Source: Fen-330 sp050008465
GTDB lineage: Bacteria; Acidobacteriota; Terriglobia; Bryobacterales; Bryobacteraceae
Direction of reading: 5' to 3'
DNA length: 64,000 nt
Assembly: GCA_050008465.1 (NCBI GenBank)
Contig: JBEKMO010000011.1
Coordinates: 14,260 to 78,259 of the forward strand
Of the stretch, positions 37,601-45,533 are shown piece by piece (position 1 is the first letter of the stretch; each line of letters starts with the position of its first letter). Below the pieces are notes generated by a model. It did not search any database. It was not told where the DNA came from and saw only the letters and a program-made list of their open reading frames with translations. A program made the translations under genes and the position numbers.

Positions 37601-38654
37601 CGTACTGCTGCGTCTCCTCGAACAGCCGCGCCAGCGTCCAAAACTCCTCGGCGCTCCACGGCGACTTGCGCGCCTGCTTCCGCAACCGGAACTCCACCAG
37701 CGCCCGCTGCGCCGCCGGCAGGTTCCCCTGCTGCTGGTAGTAATAGAAGATGCGGACCGCCGCGTTCAGGTCGTTCGGGTTCGCGGCCTGCGCCCCGCGG
37801 GCCCGCTCCAGAAACCGTCGCAGGTTGTGCGTCCGCCCGAGCAAGCCGAAGTACTGCTTCACCAGTTCCGGCGGCCACAGCGGCTGGAACGCGCGGTCGT
37901 AGACCCCCAGCGCCTGCTCCACCGAGCCGCGGCTCTCCTCGATGCCCGCCCGCGCACCCACCGGAAACACCGCGTCCTCCGGAAAAGTCTTCTCGTACGT
38001 CGTCGTCAGTTCTCCGGCCACCGCGAACTGCTTGTGCCCCACCAGGTAGTCGAAGAACTTGCGGTACACCGCCTGCTCCCGCGGGTACCGTGCGATCCAC
38101 GCGCGATACTGCGCCGTCCCCGTCTCCACCGGGAGCGCCTGCGCCTCCACCAGCGCCACCGCGCGCTCGAACGTGCGCCAGCTCCGCTGCTCCGCGACCG
38201 GCTGCAACCGCTCCTGCGACGGCGCCAGAGCCTGCGCGCCCGCATCGTCCAGCGCTCGGATCTCCTCCAGCGGCCGCAGCCGCCGATGGTAGAAGTCGGC
38301 CAGCGCAAGCTGGCCCTCCCCCTTGTCCGCGGCCAGTTCCGCGAACTTCTTCCAGTCCTCCTCGGCCGCGGCGAAGTCGAGCTGCTCCTCGGCCGCGTGC
38401 GCGCGCAGCGCCCGCAGATCGGCTTCCGCGGGCGTGGCCGCGATCAACTGGCTCAGCGCCGCGCGGCTCTCCTGGGGCGGGCGGCGCACCGTGACCGGCC
38501 CCCCCGGCATCTGCGCCGTGCGGAAAAACACCCCTTCCAGCCGCGCGATCTCCGGCAGGTTTTGCAGCCACCCCGGCAGGTCCGCGTAAACGGCGATCGC
38601 CGCCACCATCAGCGCGGCGGCCAGCAACAATAAGCGGTTACGGCACGACTTCAA
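31683..38654 (-). CDS. Giant exported TPR-repeat protein (2323 aa)
   Basis: Signal or anchor sequence at residues 5-25 (NRLLLLAAALMVAAIAVYA), then tandem TPR-like helices along nearly the entire length (examples: EEAVRNYYEVYKVANGG; RFDEALASYTKLYERTYHD; FPRALADYGHTLELDPKRGS). No catalytic motif seen. Expected to be a long periplasmic scaffold. A copy of the dispersed hairpin repeat lies in frame at 36997-37022 (VRPLPRGRGSEART) in a linker between repeats. The 5' end overlaps the VIT-VWA gene by 17 bp and the 3' end overlaps the next gene by 4 bp. The very large size is unusual, and the plus strand opposite carries several long non-coding frames that are artefacts. Confidence 0.85.
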   Translation of the reverse strand: MKSCRNRLLLLAAALMVAAIAVYADLPGWLQNLPEIARLEGVFFRTAQMPGGPVTVRRPPQESRAALSQLIAATPAEADLRALRAHAAEEQLDFAAAEEDWKKFAELAADKGEGQLALADFYHRRLRPLEEIRALDDAGAQALAPSQERLQPVAEQRSWRTFERAVALVEAQALPVETGTAQYRAWIARYPREQAVYRKFFDYLVGHKQFAVAGELTTTYEKTFPEDAVFPVGARAGIEESRGSVEQALGVYDRAFQPLWPPELVKQYFGLLGRTHNLRRFLERARGAQAANPNDLNAAVRIFYYYQQQGNLPAAQRALVEFRLRKQARKSPWSAEEFWTLARLFEETQQYEEAVRNYYEVYKVANGGADAERALAGIISVLVTAPEQPIRFGAGDLSFYKDVATMDPYPGFLNGILSLLLNSATPREQYADEDRASVAYFHRVRAAELMALFDSRFPKSPRRPELHSRLIQAYATYGDSDGVIRGGRKFRAAFPQAEERTEVALLMAEAFARKGDTQQEFAMYDEVLKELAERAGGLPLGAGVRPLPRGRGSEARTEGGTEESAGEETAKPAVRAGDYSGVLERYISRLVSLKRPLEALRLLRRELDRNPNDPGLYERLAAFMQQNRFDAQTGEVYRRAIQQFGGTSWHDKLARWYLRRKQTAEFEKLTREVTGIFSGTDLEKYFQSVVIEGSSGAAMHLQLNLYAHQRFPYDMVFVHNLLSAYSSKDTWNSAAVEKLLRNYWYHDDRVRAWFFEMLASSKRLGSEVEAARAAGAGNPAAVRFLGEAEAWRSHFEEAAAPLDAAAEQEPGNARLAHRAASLDRSLAAFDARFTDKAIAIEEKLHQSEPRDHAVLTELGEIHADREMFARARPYWNELAAIEPGTPSGYLEAATVFWDYYLFDDALRLIGEGRKKLGNPALYAYEAGAIYENKRNYTRAVAEYIQGAEEESSARARLIKLSRRPAQRAIVEKLTIERTAGANPGAAAVSLRTALLEAQNRRDDLVQFLLGVAGRTASFEVLEKVRETADRLGLDEVLGRSLEREIAVATDPVERMRLRLALMRYHEGKRDVQRARETVEALYTEHPAILGVVRATADFYWRNKLQRQAVDVLVGAAGAANATLKKQFTLEAAMKSTEAGDTQRARQLMGGLLEGDPFKPEYVAAMADTYVREGDDRGLRDFYTGKMREVSDDKLKLVLRRGLIPVLTRQKDYTAAVDQYIEIVKGYPEDEGVTREAATYASSHGVKDRLVGYFKKAVADSPRDYRWPMVMARLDTFFEDIPGAIAAYSQATAIRPDRVDLHMARASLEERLMRFDEALASYTKLYERTYHDPQWMRKVAEVYARKGQTEAAVKALNTALVEGRPERPQPFFEAARILDSWNLLEPARRFAERGVELAGKDLLADSDYQEGAQIYARIMTRLRVYEAAIGRLEKLPTEPGPFQSVLTEVGTVAKAYYTPEEKSALEAFVEKQDARTYVSLARNAGLADLEARWWFGHIMLNAGKASSEERRFSELQTRRMKYDDLAHKLLAYWNVYPAQERDNHLLTQAAEAYRSAGDESGEVAALTLAEQNSELSGDTLERYLELLLKRDPQRLVALAANAREKERDAAANAAVGSGNVELALRAVAARGRGLDAVWTKAYTGLTGLHYADVAPATVEASFLGALGTGTIGERLGKKGDRSQQLAGDSWFYYGTAYGEYEAAKKSGDPEDYLPALVEGTPARAEAYYTLAEYYREERDFPRALADYGHTLELDPKRGSAEDRIAEVLWEQGKREEAIAHWKAAFQAFRKVLDGRTPETFWSDVEHELGNIGRRKLLPAVQKDADAVLRTYIRRNGAYRSDTLLGAAFEAAADPAAGTAWVLDLCSSAPKRSELLSTVIESKWLPKENREPVYRRIQEAAEAEAAQFSMQQYRRDDVRRWRLSWIEYLVETKQTERARMELEALTAKAEGEFAESLVSLEIRIAAQGGRLAQLIERYRREPDKAPALDTLLRLAGGLEPRAEARRLLEFVYTRQLDERNFTAANFLGLAELRLEEGNTEAAVTLLRRMTLVADEPFQDLEAAADLLSKTGHKAEARPFLEARVKAVPWDFGARVKLGDASVASAPAASYELRAQAAALKPGGKSGSAELDLLATGAIAPAAAEQPFFTHARVKAAETAGDAGTRIRLLLGAIAIEPEANAARLPLVRAALASARYQLALSAMEPVFESGGLKYVLRERGTSEAIDVSSYAQEFPSSSGLSGRERAAIAEGLALAFEKTGRPGSAAVMYRIALAIEPTAEARAGIERLQVEAKRREENALRRPVIKGGLEQEHLVRVRMEGGREK
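36997..37022. repeat. Dispersed GACCG/CGGTC hairpin repeat, copy 3 (inside the giant TPR gene)
   Basis: Same sequence as 28089-28115. On the coding strand it reads RPLPRGRGSE, the same frame as the RND copy (RPLPDGRGAE). Confidence 0.78.
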
Positions 38655-40920
38655 GGGCCACCTCCTGCGTTCCGATGTTGTGCGCGAAATCCTCGGCCGT
38701 GACGGTCAGGACATACTTGCCGGCCGCCAGATGCTCCGGCACCGTGAACTCCCCGGCGTTGGTTCCCTCCTGCGCGCTCCACCGCAGGCTCACCGGCGCA
38801 ATCCCATACATCCGCGCGTACACCGTCCGCGTGGTGCGCGACGCGCTCGCCCGCACCAGCACCGACTCCCCGCGCTGGAAGCGCTTCTTATCCAGCCGCA
38901 CCCGCACCACCGGCGGCTGGCTCGCGATCACGAACGTTTTCGATTCCCTGTACACGTGCCCCGCCCGGTCGCGCAGGATCAGCCGCACCCGGTACGTGCC
39001 GTCGTTCATGTCCACCGGCGCCAGAAACCGCGTCTGCCAGGTGTCCTCTTCCTTCAGGTACCGCAGCTCCTTCACCAGCCCGAACGGAAACAGCGCCACC
39101 ACCGAGGCGATCGCCGGGTCCGTTTTCACCCGCAGCACCGGGTCGCCCGGCCGGATCAGCCGTGGCCGCAGCAGCGCCCGCGGCGCCGCCAGGAACGAAG
39201 TGTAGGGCGTCACGAATTTGTACTTGCGCGCCAGCCGGATGATCTCGTCGATCGTCGCGCGGTCCTCGCCATCCCGCTCGATCTTCTCCAGCAGCGCGTC
39301 CACCCGCGCCCGCGCCCAGGTCCGCGGCAACTGCGGATGCTCCGCGCTCAGGGCCGGCAGCGCCGCCTGGGCCCGCAACTCCAGCGGCTGGCCCTCCCGC
39401 ACGCCCCGCGCCGTGAACGACGCTTGCAGTGGCTTCTTGTACTGACCGACCCAGGCCGCCTCCGACCCCGCGAACGTCGCACTCCCCAGCCGGTAAATCA
39501 TGTCGAAGTTCGCCGCCGGCTCCGCCGCCAGCCGAAGCTGTTCGATAGGCCGCTGCCCGATCTTCGCCAGGAACGCGTTGAGCTTGAACTCCACCGGCTC
39601 GGTCGAGCGCACCCACTCGACGATCCCATCGTTGCGCCCCAGCATGTTCAGCAGCGGCATGTTCGCATCGTCGCCCACCGCGAAAACATACGTGCGCGGC
39701 CGCGCCTGCTTCCATTTCGCGGCGTACCCCGATGCCAGCTTGGCGTTCCGGATCGTTCCCCGCGTCGGGCTGCCGTCGCTCAACAGCACCAGGTACGATT
39801 CGCCCCCCGAAAACTGCCCCAGCGCCGTCGCGAGCGCCCGCTCCAGATCCGTCCCGCCGCGCAGCCGGCTGGCGCGCACGAACCCCAGCGCCTTCTCGAC
39901 CGCCGCCGTGTCCGCCCCCACCGGCGCGGGCGCGAATTGCGTCACCTCGGTATTGAACAGCACCACGTTGAACCGGTCCGCCGGACGCAGCATGTGCAGC
40001 AGCGTATCCAGCGCCTGGAAGTTCCGCTCCAGCTTCTCCCACTGCATCGAGAGCGAGTTGTCGAACAGCGCCACCACCGTGCGCGCCCCGCCGCCCGCGC
40101 CGCTCGCCTGCCCCGGCGCGATCAGCGCCGAGGCCTCGAAGAAGCCCGGCTCGTTCGCATCCCGGTGCGTCAGCACCTCCACGCGGTCCGCGCCTTTTGC
40201 GTCCACCGAGTACCGCACCGCGAAGTCCTCGTTGAACGTCACGTTGCGGCCCTCGAACGTTCCTTTCACCAGGTACGGTGTGGACTCGCCGATCTTCAGC
40301 GGGTAGCTCTTGCTCGCCACCTCGACACCGGTCAGCGGGTGCTTCGAGCGCAGCTCGAACTGGATGCGCAGCCGGGCCGCAACCTGCGCCTGGTATGCAT
40401 CCGGCCGCAGCGGCACGGCGAACAGGCACTTCAGCTTCTCCACCGGGATCGTCTCGTGATACTCGATTTCCAGCCGCTTGGTGCCATGCGCGGGAATCGG
40501 AACGATGCGCGCGCTGAACACCGCCGTGCGCCGCGCCTCGTCCGCGTCGCGCTCCCCCATTTGCAGCAGCCCGGGGTCGATCGCCTGTGCCTTGATGTCC
40601 CGGTACAACTCCTCGGCCCGCCGCCGCTCCAGAATCACTCCGGGGATGCGCGTCACGTCGTCCCACACCGCGAAGTCCGAGACCGTGGCCCGCCCCGGCA
40701 GCGCGAACAGGTAGTTGCCCTCCAGCACTCCATTGTGGTGGCTCAGGAAGATCTGCCGGATCTCCACCCGCGCGTCGCCGTTGTCGATGTGCACGTCAAT
40801 CGACATCTCCTCCAGCGACAGCACCGACGCGTCCAGCTTCTCGCGATTCGATGGGATCAGCACCCCGGCGTCGCCGAACGCCAGCGCCGCCAGCAACAGC
40901 ATTACAGCCGCCAACTTCAT
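38638..40920 (-). CDS. Exported VIT-VWA domain protein
   Basis: 760 aa from the ATG at 40920. Signal peptide, VIT domain at about residues 25-165 (LEGNYLFALPGRATVSDFAV; RRAEELYRDIKAQAIDPGLL), VWA domain from about 280 with the MIDAS D287-N-S289-L-S291, then DGSPTRG and a C-terminal beta region with GDPVLRV-type sequence (RSTEPVEFKLNAFLAK; VYRESKTFVIA). This resembles inter-alpha-trypsin inhibitor heavy-chain-like proteins of bacteria, thought to bind other proteins outside the inner membrane. Overlaps its upstream neighbour by 4 bp and the giant TPR gene by 17 bp. Confidence 0.85.
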   Translation of the reverse strand: MKLAAVMLLLAALAFGDAGVLIPSNREKLDASVLSLEEMSIDVHIDNGDARVEIRQIFLSHHNGVLEGNYLFALPGRATVSDFAVWDDVTRIPGVILERRRAEELYRDIKAQAIDPGLLQMGERDADEARRTAVFSARIVPIPAHGTKRLEIEYHETIPVEKLKCLFAVPLRPDAYQAQVAARLRIQFELRSKHPLTGVEVASKSYPLKIGESTPYLVKGTFEGRNVTFNEDFAVRYSVDAKGADRVEVLTHRDANEPGFFEASALIAPGQASGAGGGARTVVALFDNSLSMQWEKLERNFQALDTLLHMLRPADRFNVVLFNTEVTQFAPAPVGADTAAVEKALGFVRASRLRGGTDLERALATALGQFSGGESYLVLLSDGSPTRGTIRNAKLASGYAAKWKQARPRTYVFAVGDDANMPLLNMLGRNDGIVEWVRSTEPVEFKLNAFLAKIGQRPIEQLRLAAEPAANFDMIYRLGSATFAGSEAAWVGQYKKPLQASFTARGVREGQPLELRAQAALPALSAEHPQLPRTWARARVDALLEKIERDGEDRATIDEIIRLARKYKFVTPYTSFLAAPRALLRPRLIRPGDPVLRVKTDPAIASVVALFPFGLVKELRYLKEEDTWQTRFLAPVDMNDGTYRVRLILRDRAGHVYRESKTFVIASQPPVVRVRLDKKRFQRGESVLVRASASRTTRTVYARMYGIAPVSLRWSAQEGTNAGEFTVPEHLAAGKYVLTVTAEDFAHNIGTQEVALEVVP

Positions 40921-42824
40921 AACACCTCCGGAAACCGGACCAGCCCGTTGTCGGTCCCCACGTAGACATAGCCGCCATGCGCCGCCAGCGCCGTTACGTT
41001 CCGGGAGGGCAATCCCGCCGTCAGGTTGCTCCACCGGCCCGCCGCGCGATCGTAGACGTACAGCCCGCCCGCCAGCGATCCCGCGTACACCTTGCGGTCC
41101 GTCGCCAGCATCGCGTTCGAGTTGACTTCAAATGGCGCGCGCAGGTCCGGGAACGTCTGCCACTGGCCCGCCGCGTCGAACCGCTGCACGCCTGCCCCAT
41201 ACGTCCCCACGAACCACTCCGCGCCCACTTGCACGATTGCCGTGATCCAATTATGCCGCAGCTTCGAATTCGCCGTCGTGTAGTTCGCGCGGATCGCGTC
41301 GCCCTCCAGCACCGACAGCCCGCCCAGCGTCCCTACCAACAATCGCTCCCCGGAAGCCGCCAGCGCGTACGCGTGATTGTTCACCAGCCCGTGGAACGCG
41401 TACAGGCTCCGCATCCCTCCGGCGTCCGCGAAGGTAAGCCCCGCCGGCGTCGCAATGGTGAGACCCCCCGCCCTCGCCACCACGTCCGTCACGTGGTTCG
41501 AGATCAGGCCTTCGCTCCGTCCCAGCACCTGCCGCTGCTTGCCCGCGGCGTCGAACAGCACCAGCCCATTGGCGGTCGCCACCGCCATGATCCCGCGCTT
41601 CCGGTCCTCGACGATCCGGTTGACGCAGAACACGTGATCGTTTTCCACGTGCGTGGCCCGCTCTCCCCCGGCCTCCAGGATGTCCAGCCCGCGATCGAAG
41701 TAGCCCACCCACAGCCGCCCCGCGCCGTCGAAACCGAGCGCGGAGATGTTGCGGTCGGTCAGTACCGCGCCCTCCCGGTCCAGTACCCGCCGAAACCCGC
41801 CTCTCCGCTCGTCCACCACGTACAGCCCGCTCTCCGAGACCGCGTACAGCGCGCCGCCAATTTCCAGCAGCCGTTCCACTTTGCCAGGCAGCGCTTCGCC
41901 GCTCCGCTGCGCCGGACGCGGCCGGCCCGCCTCGAGCGGCACTTCCACCACGCCCTCCCCGAGCGTGCCGATGGCCAGTTTTCCCCCGCGCACCAGCAGC
42001 GATTGCGCAAAGAAGCCCGAGGCCAGCACCCGCCGGAACTTCCCCTCGACGAACTCCGCCACCCCCATCGGCGTGCCGGCATAGGCGGCTTCGCGGGTCG
42101 CCGCCAGAGCCAGCACCTGCGGATCGGGCAATCCCTCGCTCTCGCCGAACCGCTCCACCTCCCCCGCGTGCCAGTGCAGCACCCCGCGGTCCACCGTGCC
42201 CACCCAGACACTCGAGTCGTCCCCCGCGAGCGCGGTCACCGCCAGGTCGGCCAGCGCTGGATGGAATGCCGTGATCCGCTTCCCGTCATACACCAGCACC
42301 CCTTTCTTATGGGTGCCGAGCAGCACGCGGCCGGTCTTGAGCGGCAGCACCGCCGTCAGCGTCCGGTACGCCGCCGCCTCCGGGCGAACCTGCCGGAACG
42401 CCCGCCCGTTATACGCTAGGAGCCCCTCCCCCTCGGTGGCAATGAACAATTCCGGTTCGCTCGCCCCCGCCACCCCCGCCGCGATCCCCACCAGCGGCCC
42501 CGGCAATTCCAGCCCGGCGCGGTAGCGCGCTATTACCGAGCCCTCCGCGTCGTACTCGATGAGCCCCGCCGGTCCACAGACATACAGCCTGCCGCGATAC
42601 ACCGCCGCATCCCGAAACACCGCCGGCGCGGAAATCGCTTCCAATCCCGAAGGCCCTCTGCGATCCAGTGGCGCCGAGGCAAACGCGATTTCCTCCTCCG
42701 CCGCGACGCGCCGCGCCGACTCGCTCACCGCCCGCGAAGCCCGATACACCGTCCAGCCCGCCCACAGAATTGCCGCCAGCCCCACCGCCGCCAGTGCCAC
42801 CCAGGACACGCGCGTGTGCCACAT
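40917..42824 (-). CDS. Membrane-anchored beta-propeller protein
   Basis: 635 aa from the ATG at 42824 (MWHTRVSWVALAAVGLAAIL), which places the membrane helix at residues 7-25; in-frame codons to 42896 are a weaker start. The rest is a long beta-propeller of about 40-residue blades of the two-component-regulator type (GRLWVGYFDRGLDILEAGGE; GERLLVGTLGGLSVLEGDAI; YVYVGTDNGLVRFPE). No kinase or output domain follows, so it is a stand-alone sensor or scaffold. First gene of the envelope operon; its stop overlaps the VIT-VWA start (ATGA). Confidence 0.82.
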   Translation of the reverse strand: MWHTRVSWVALAAVGLAAILWAGWTVYRASRAVSESARRVAAEEEIAFASAPLDRRGPSGLEAISAPAVFRDAAVYRGRLYVCGPAGLIEYDAEGSVIARYRAGLELPGPLVGIAAGVAGASEPELFIATEGEGLLAYNGRAFRQVRPEAAAYRTLTAVLPLKTGRVLLGTHKKGVLVYDGKRITAFHPALADLAVTALAGDDSSVWVGTVDRGVLHWHAGEVERFGESEGLPDPQVLALAATREAAYAGTPMGVAEFVEGKFRRVLASGFFAQSLLVRGGKLAIGTLGEGVVEVPLEAGRPRPAQRSGEALPGKVERLLEIGGALYAVSESGLYVVDERRGGFRRVLDREGAVLTDRNISALGFDGAGRLWVGYFDRGLDILEAGGERATHVENDHVFCVNRIVEDRKRGIMAVATANGLVLFDAAGKQRQVLGRSEGLISNHVTDVVARAGGLTIATPAGLTFADAGGMRSLYAFHGLVNNHAYALAASGERLLVGTLGGLSVLEGDAIRANYTTANSKLRHNWITAIVQVGAEWFVGTYGAGVQRFDAAGQWQTFPDLRAPFEVNSNAMLATDRKVYAGSLAGGLYVYDRAAGRWSNLTAGLPSRNVTALAAHGGYVYVGTDNGLVRFPEVL

Positions 42825-42940
42825 TTGACACGCCACCCTATGAATATATCCAACGCCGCGCCTCAATTCGTCCCCCATTCGCCTCATCGCCCACACTACA
42901 GCACTTCCACTGCCACCGTGTTTCGGGGAGATGCGACGTG

Positions 42941-42977
42941 GGGTGGACTTTAGTCCGCGCGGGACTTCAGTCCCGCC
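42941..42977. repeat. Double-hairpin intergenic repeat, type C
   Basis: GGACTTTAGTCC (42945-42956) followed by GCGGGACTTCAGTCCCGC (42959-42976). Same architecture as types A and B with different stems; between the propeller gene and the BON gene. Confidence 0.75.
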
Positions 42978-42989
42978 AGTCGCCAGGTC

Positions 42990-43301
42990 CTACGAGCCCG
43001 GCGAACGCACCGGCGCCAGCTCCACCACCAGTTGGTTCACTACTTGCTTCACGCCCTTGGTCTTCCGGGCAAGGTGCTCGGCCTTGGTCTTCTGTTTCTC
43101 TTCGCGGACCTTCCCGCGCAGAGTCACCACGCCGTCCTTCACATCCACCTCGATGCCCCCGCCCTTCACGTCGCGATCGGCAGCCAGGCGCTGCCGCACT
43201 CGATCGTAGACCTCGTCGTCGGCGCTCCTCTTCTGCGCGAACGCGGCCTGGCAAGCCGCCATCAGGATCGCGAAAACCACGAATATCGAAAGTGCACGCA
43301 T
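42990..43301 (-). CDS. Exported BON-domain protein
   Basis: 103 aa. Signal peptide (LSIFVVFAILMAACQAAFAQ), then one BON domain (DDEVYDRVRQRLAADRDV; IEVDVKDGVVTLRGKV; VKQVVNQLVVEL). BON domains bind phospholipid or membrane surfaces and are found in osmotic-shock proteins such as OsmY. Probably periplasmic. It lies 32 bp after era on the same strand and might share its transcript. Confidence 0.85.
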   Translation of the reverse strand: MRALSIFVVFAILMAACQAAFAQKRSADDEVYDRVRQRLAADRDVKGGGIEVDVKDGVVTLRGKVREEKQKTKAEHLARKTKGVKQVVNQLVVELAPVRSPGS

Positions 43302-43333
43302 AGTTGCCTGCCAATCTGTCCCGGAATCTCATT

Positions 43334-44287
43334 CTATCCCAGGCTGTCGCCCCCCGCCTCCCCGCCGCCCAACGTCCGCCGCCAGTCCAGCTCGTTGAGG
43401 AACTGCTGGCTCTCCCGCCACCGCGGGCGCACCTTCACGTGCAGTTCCAAGAAGACCTTCCGGCCGAACATCGCCTCCATCTCTCCACGCGCCCGAGTGC
43501 CCACTCGCTTCAGCATCGAGCCTCCCTCCCCGATCACAATCCCCTTCTGCCCTGCGCGCTCCACGTAAATGGTCGCCGAGATCCGCGCTAGCGCTCGCTT
43601 CGCCGTCTCCTCCCAGCGCTCCACCAGCACCGCGATCGAGTGCGGCACCTCGCCCCGCGTTTCCTCGAGCAGTCTCTCGCGGATCAACTCCGCGGCCAGG
43701 AACCGCTCCGGCTGGTCGGTCAGGTAGTCGGAGGGAAAATACGCGGGCCCTTCCGGCAGGCGCCCGATCGTCGCCACCCGCACTTCCTCCACCCCCTCGC
43801 CCCTTAGCGCGGAAATGGGAAGGTAATCCGCGAACTCGTGCAGCGCCTTGTACCGCTCGATCAGCGGCAGCAGCCGCTCCTTCGGCTTCACCCGGTCGGT
43901 CTTGTTGAGCGCCAGCAGCGCCGGCGTCGCGCTCCTCCTCACCAGTTCGACCCCTTCCTGCTCGGCCTCCCCCGGCTCTCTCGACGCATCCACCACGTAA
44001 ATCAGCAGGTCCCGCTCGGCCAGCGCGGCGCCGATGGTCTCCATCATGCGCCGGTTGAACAGCGAATCGGGCTTGTGAATCCCCGGAGTATCCAGGAACA
44101 CGATCTGCGCTTGCGGCGTCGTCACCACGCCCTGGATCAGTGTGCGCGTGGTCTGCGGCTTCCCCGAGACGATCGCCAGCTTCTCCCCCACCAGCGCGTT
44201 CAGCAGCGTCGACTTGCCCGCGTTGGGAGGCCCCACCAGCGAGACAAACCCCGAAACGAAACCAGGCGCCGCGCCGGCTTCAGGCAT
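43334..44287 (-). CDS. era: GTPase Era
   Basis: 317 aa. G1 GPPNAGKST (residues 19-27), G3 DTPG in FLDTPGIHKPD, G4 NKTD, and a C-terminal KH domain (RAGQKGIVIGEGGSMLKRVG). Era binds the 3' end of 16S rRNA and helps 30S maturation. Starts within the end of the CNNM/CBS gene (8-bp overlap) in the phoH-ybeY-CNNM-era order found in many bacteria. Confidence 0.95.
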   Translation of the reverse strand: MPEAGAAPGFVSGFVSLVGPPNAGKSTLLNALVGEKLAIVSGKPQTTRTLIQGVVTTPQAQIVFLDTPGIHKPDSLFNRRMMETIGAALAERDLLIYVVDASREPGEAEQEGVELVRRSATPALLALNKTDRVKPKERLLPLIERYKALHEFADYLPISALRGEGVEEVRVATIGRLPEGPAYFPSDYLTDQPERFLAAELIRERLLEETRGEVPHSIAVLVERWEETAKRALARISATIYVERAGQKGIVIGEGGSMLKRVGTRARGEMEAMFGRKVFLELHVKVRPRWRESQQFLNELDWRRTLGGGEAGGDSLG

Positions 44288-45533
44288 GATTGGCGGGTTC
44301 CGTCCTGGAAACGCGCACCTGCTCGACCCGCAGGTCGTTGCTGGCCAGCACCTCGATCTTGATCCCGTCCCGCGCCACCGATTCGCCCACCTGCGGCACT
44401 CTTCCCAGCCACTCCATCAGCAGGCCGCCCACCGTAGTCGATTCCGGCTCTTCGCCGGGGTGGAAATCCATCAGCTCCTCCAGCCGGTCCAGCCCGAAAT
44501 TGCCCGAGACCACGTAATCCCCGCTGGCTTCCTGGGTCACGTCCCGCTCCGGCTCGTGCTCGTCCTGGATTTCGCCGAACACCTCCTCCATCAGGTCCTC
44601 CATCGTCGCCAGGCCGGCCGTGTTCCCGTACTCGTCCACCGCGATCGCCATGTGCGCCCGGTCGTCCTGCATCTCCCGCAGCAGGTCGTTCACCGCCTTG
44701 GTCTCCGGGACGAAGCGGATCGGCCGCACCAGTTCCCGCACCGTCCGCCGCTTCCGGTCCTCTTCCTCCAGCTCGAACATGTCCCGCACGTGCACGAACC
44801 CGATGATCTGGTCGATGCTTCCCTCGAACACCGGGATGCGCGAGTACTGTTCGTTGATCACCAGCTCCCGCAAGTCCTCCAGCGACTGATCCGCGCCGAT
44901 CGCCACGATGCTCGGCCGCGGCGTCATCACCTCCCGAACCGTCTTGTCTCCGAAAGCCACCACCGATTGGATCAACTCCCGGTCGCTCTCCTCGATGAGC
45001 CCCTCTTCGGCGCCCGCGGTGATCAGCGCTTCGACGTTTTCCGCCGGAGTCGGCGGTTCCTCGGCGGTCTCGGCGTTCTCGGTCAAGTCGCTGAGGGCTT
45101 GGAAGAATCCGAACAGCGTCACCAGCGGGTACGCCAGGATCACCAGCGCGCGCAGCGCCGGCGCGAGCGGCCCGAGCCATCGCCCGCTGCTGCGGCGATA
45201 CAGCACGTGCGGCGCGATATAGGTGGCCGCCAGCATGGTCAGCCAGGCGCCCACGAAGGCCTCCGCCAGCGCTTGGGCAGTCCACTTCGGGCTCAGCAGC
45301 AGGAACACCACCCCCAACAACATCAGCCCCGTATGCTTGATGACCGAAAAGGTCAGAACGCCACGGTCCGGCTCCACGCCGATCCGCGCCTGGAGCGTCG
45401 ACTTGAAGTACTCCAGGCTCGCGCGCTCCCGCTGCCGCAGGCGCAGCGACTCGTAGTACAGGTGCTGCACGTAGGTCGCCACCACCAGCAACACCCCCAG
45501 CGCGATCGCCAGCAACACCAGCAGTGTGTTCAC
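44280..45533 (-). CDS. CNNM/CBS/CorC-HlyC-type membrane protein (hemolysin family)
   Basis: 417 aa. Short N-terminal helix, two or three further membrane segments of the CNNM domain (residues 60-150), paired CBS domains (VREVMTPRPSIVAIGADQSL; INEQYSRIPVFEGSIDQIIG; MAIAVDEYGNTAGLATMEDL) and a CorC_HlyC C-terminal domain (GNFGLDRLEELMDFHP). Members export or regulate Mg2+/Co2+; the hemolysin name is historical. The CNNM part is shorter than usual, with a divergent N-terminus. Overlaps ybeY by 4 bp and era by 8 bp. Confidence 0.85.
   Translation of the reverse strand: MNTLLVLLAIALGVLLVVATYVQHLYYESLRLRQRERASLEYFKSTLQARIGVEPDRGVLTFSVIKHTGLMLLGVVFLLLSPKWTAQALAEAFVGAWLTMLAATYIAPHVLYRRSSGRWLGPLAPALRALVILAYPLVTLFGFFQALSDLTENAETAEEPPTPAENVEALITAGAEEGLIEESDRELIQSVVAFGDKTVREVMTPRPSIVAIGADQSLEDLRELVINEQYSRIPVFEGSIDQIIGFVHVRDMFELEEEDRKRRTVRELVRPIRFVPETKAVNDLLREMQDDRAHMAIAVDEYGNTAGLATMEDLMEEVFGEIQDEHEPERDVTQEASGDYVVSGNFGLDRLEELMDFHPGEEPESTTVGGLLMEWLGRVPQVGESVARDGIKIEVLASNDLRVEQVRVSRTEPANHA

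Noticed and set aside
36417..38633. Plus-strand open frame of 738 codons opposite the giant TPR gene
   Set aside because: Same reasons; no start signal and no family resemblance.
38680..40965. Plus-strand open frame of 761 codons opposite the VIT-VWA gene
   Set aside because: Antisense shadow; the VWA MIDAS and VIT motifs are on the minus strand.
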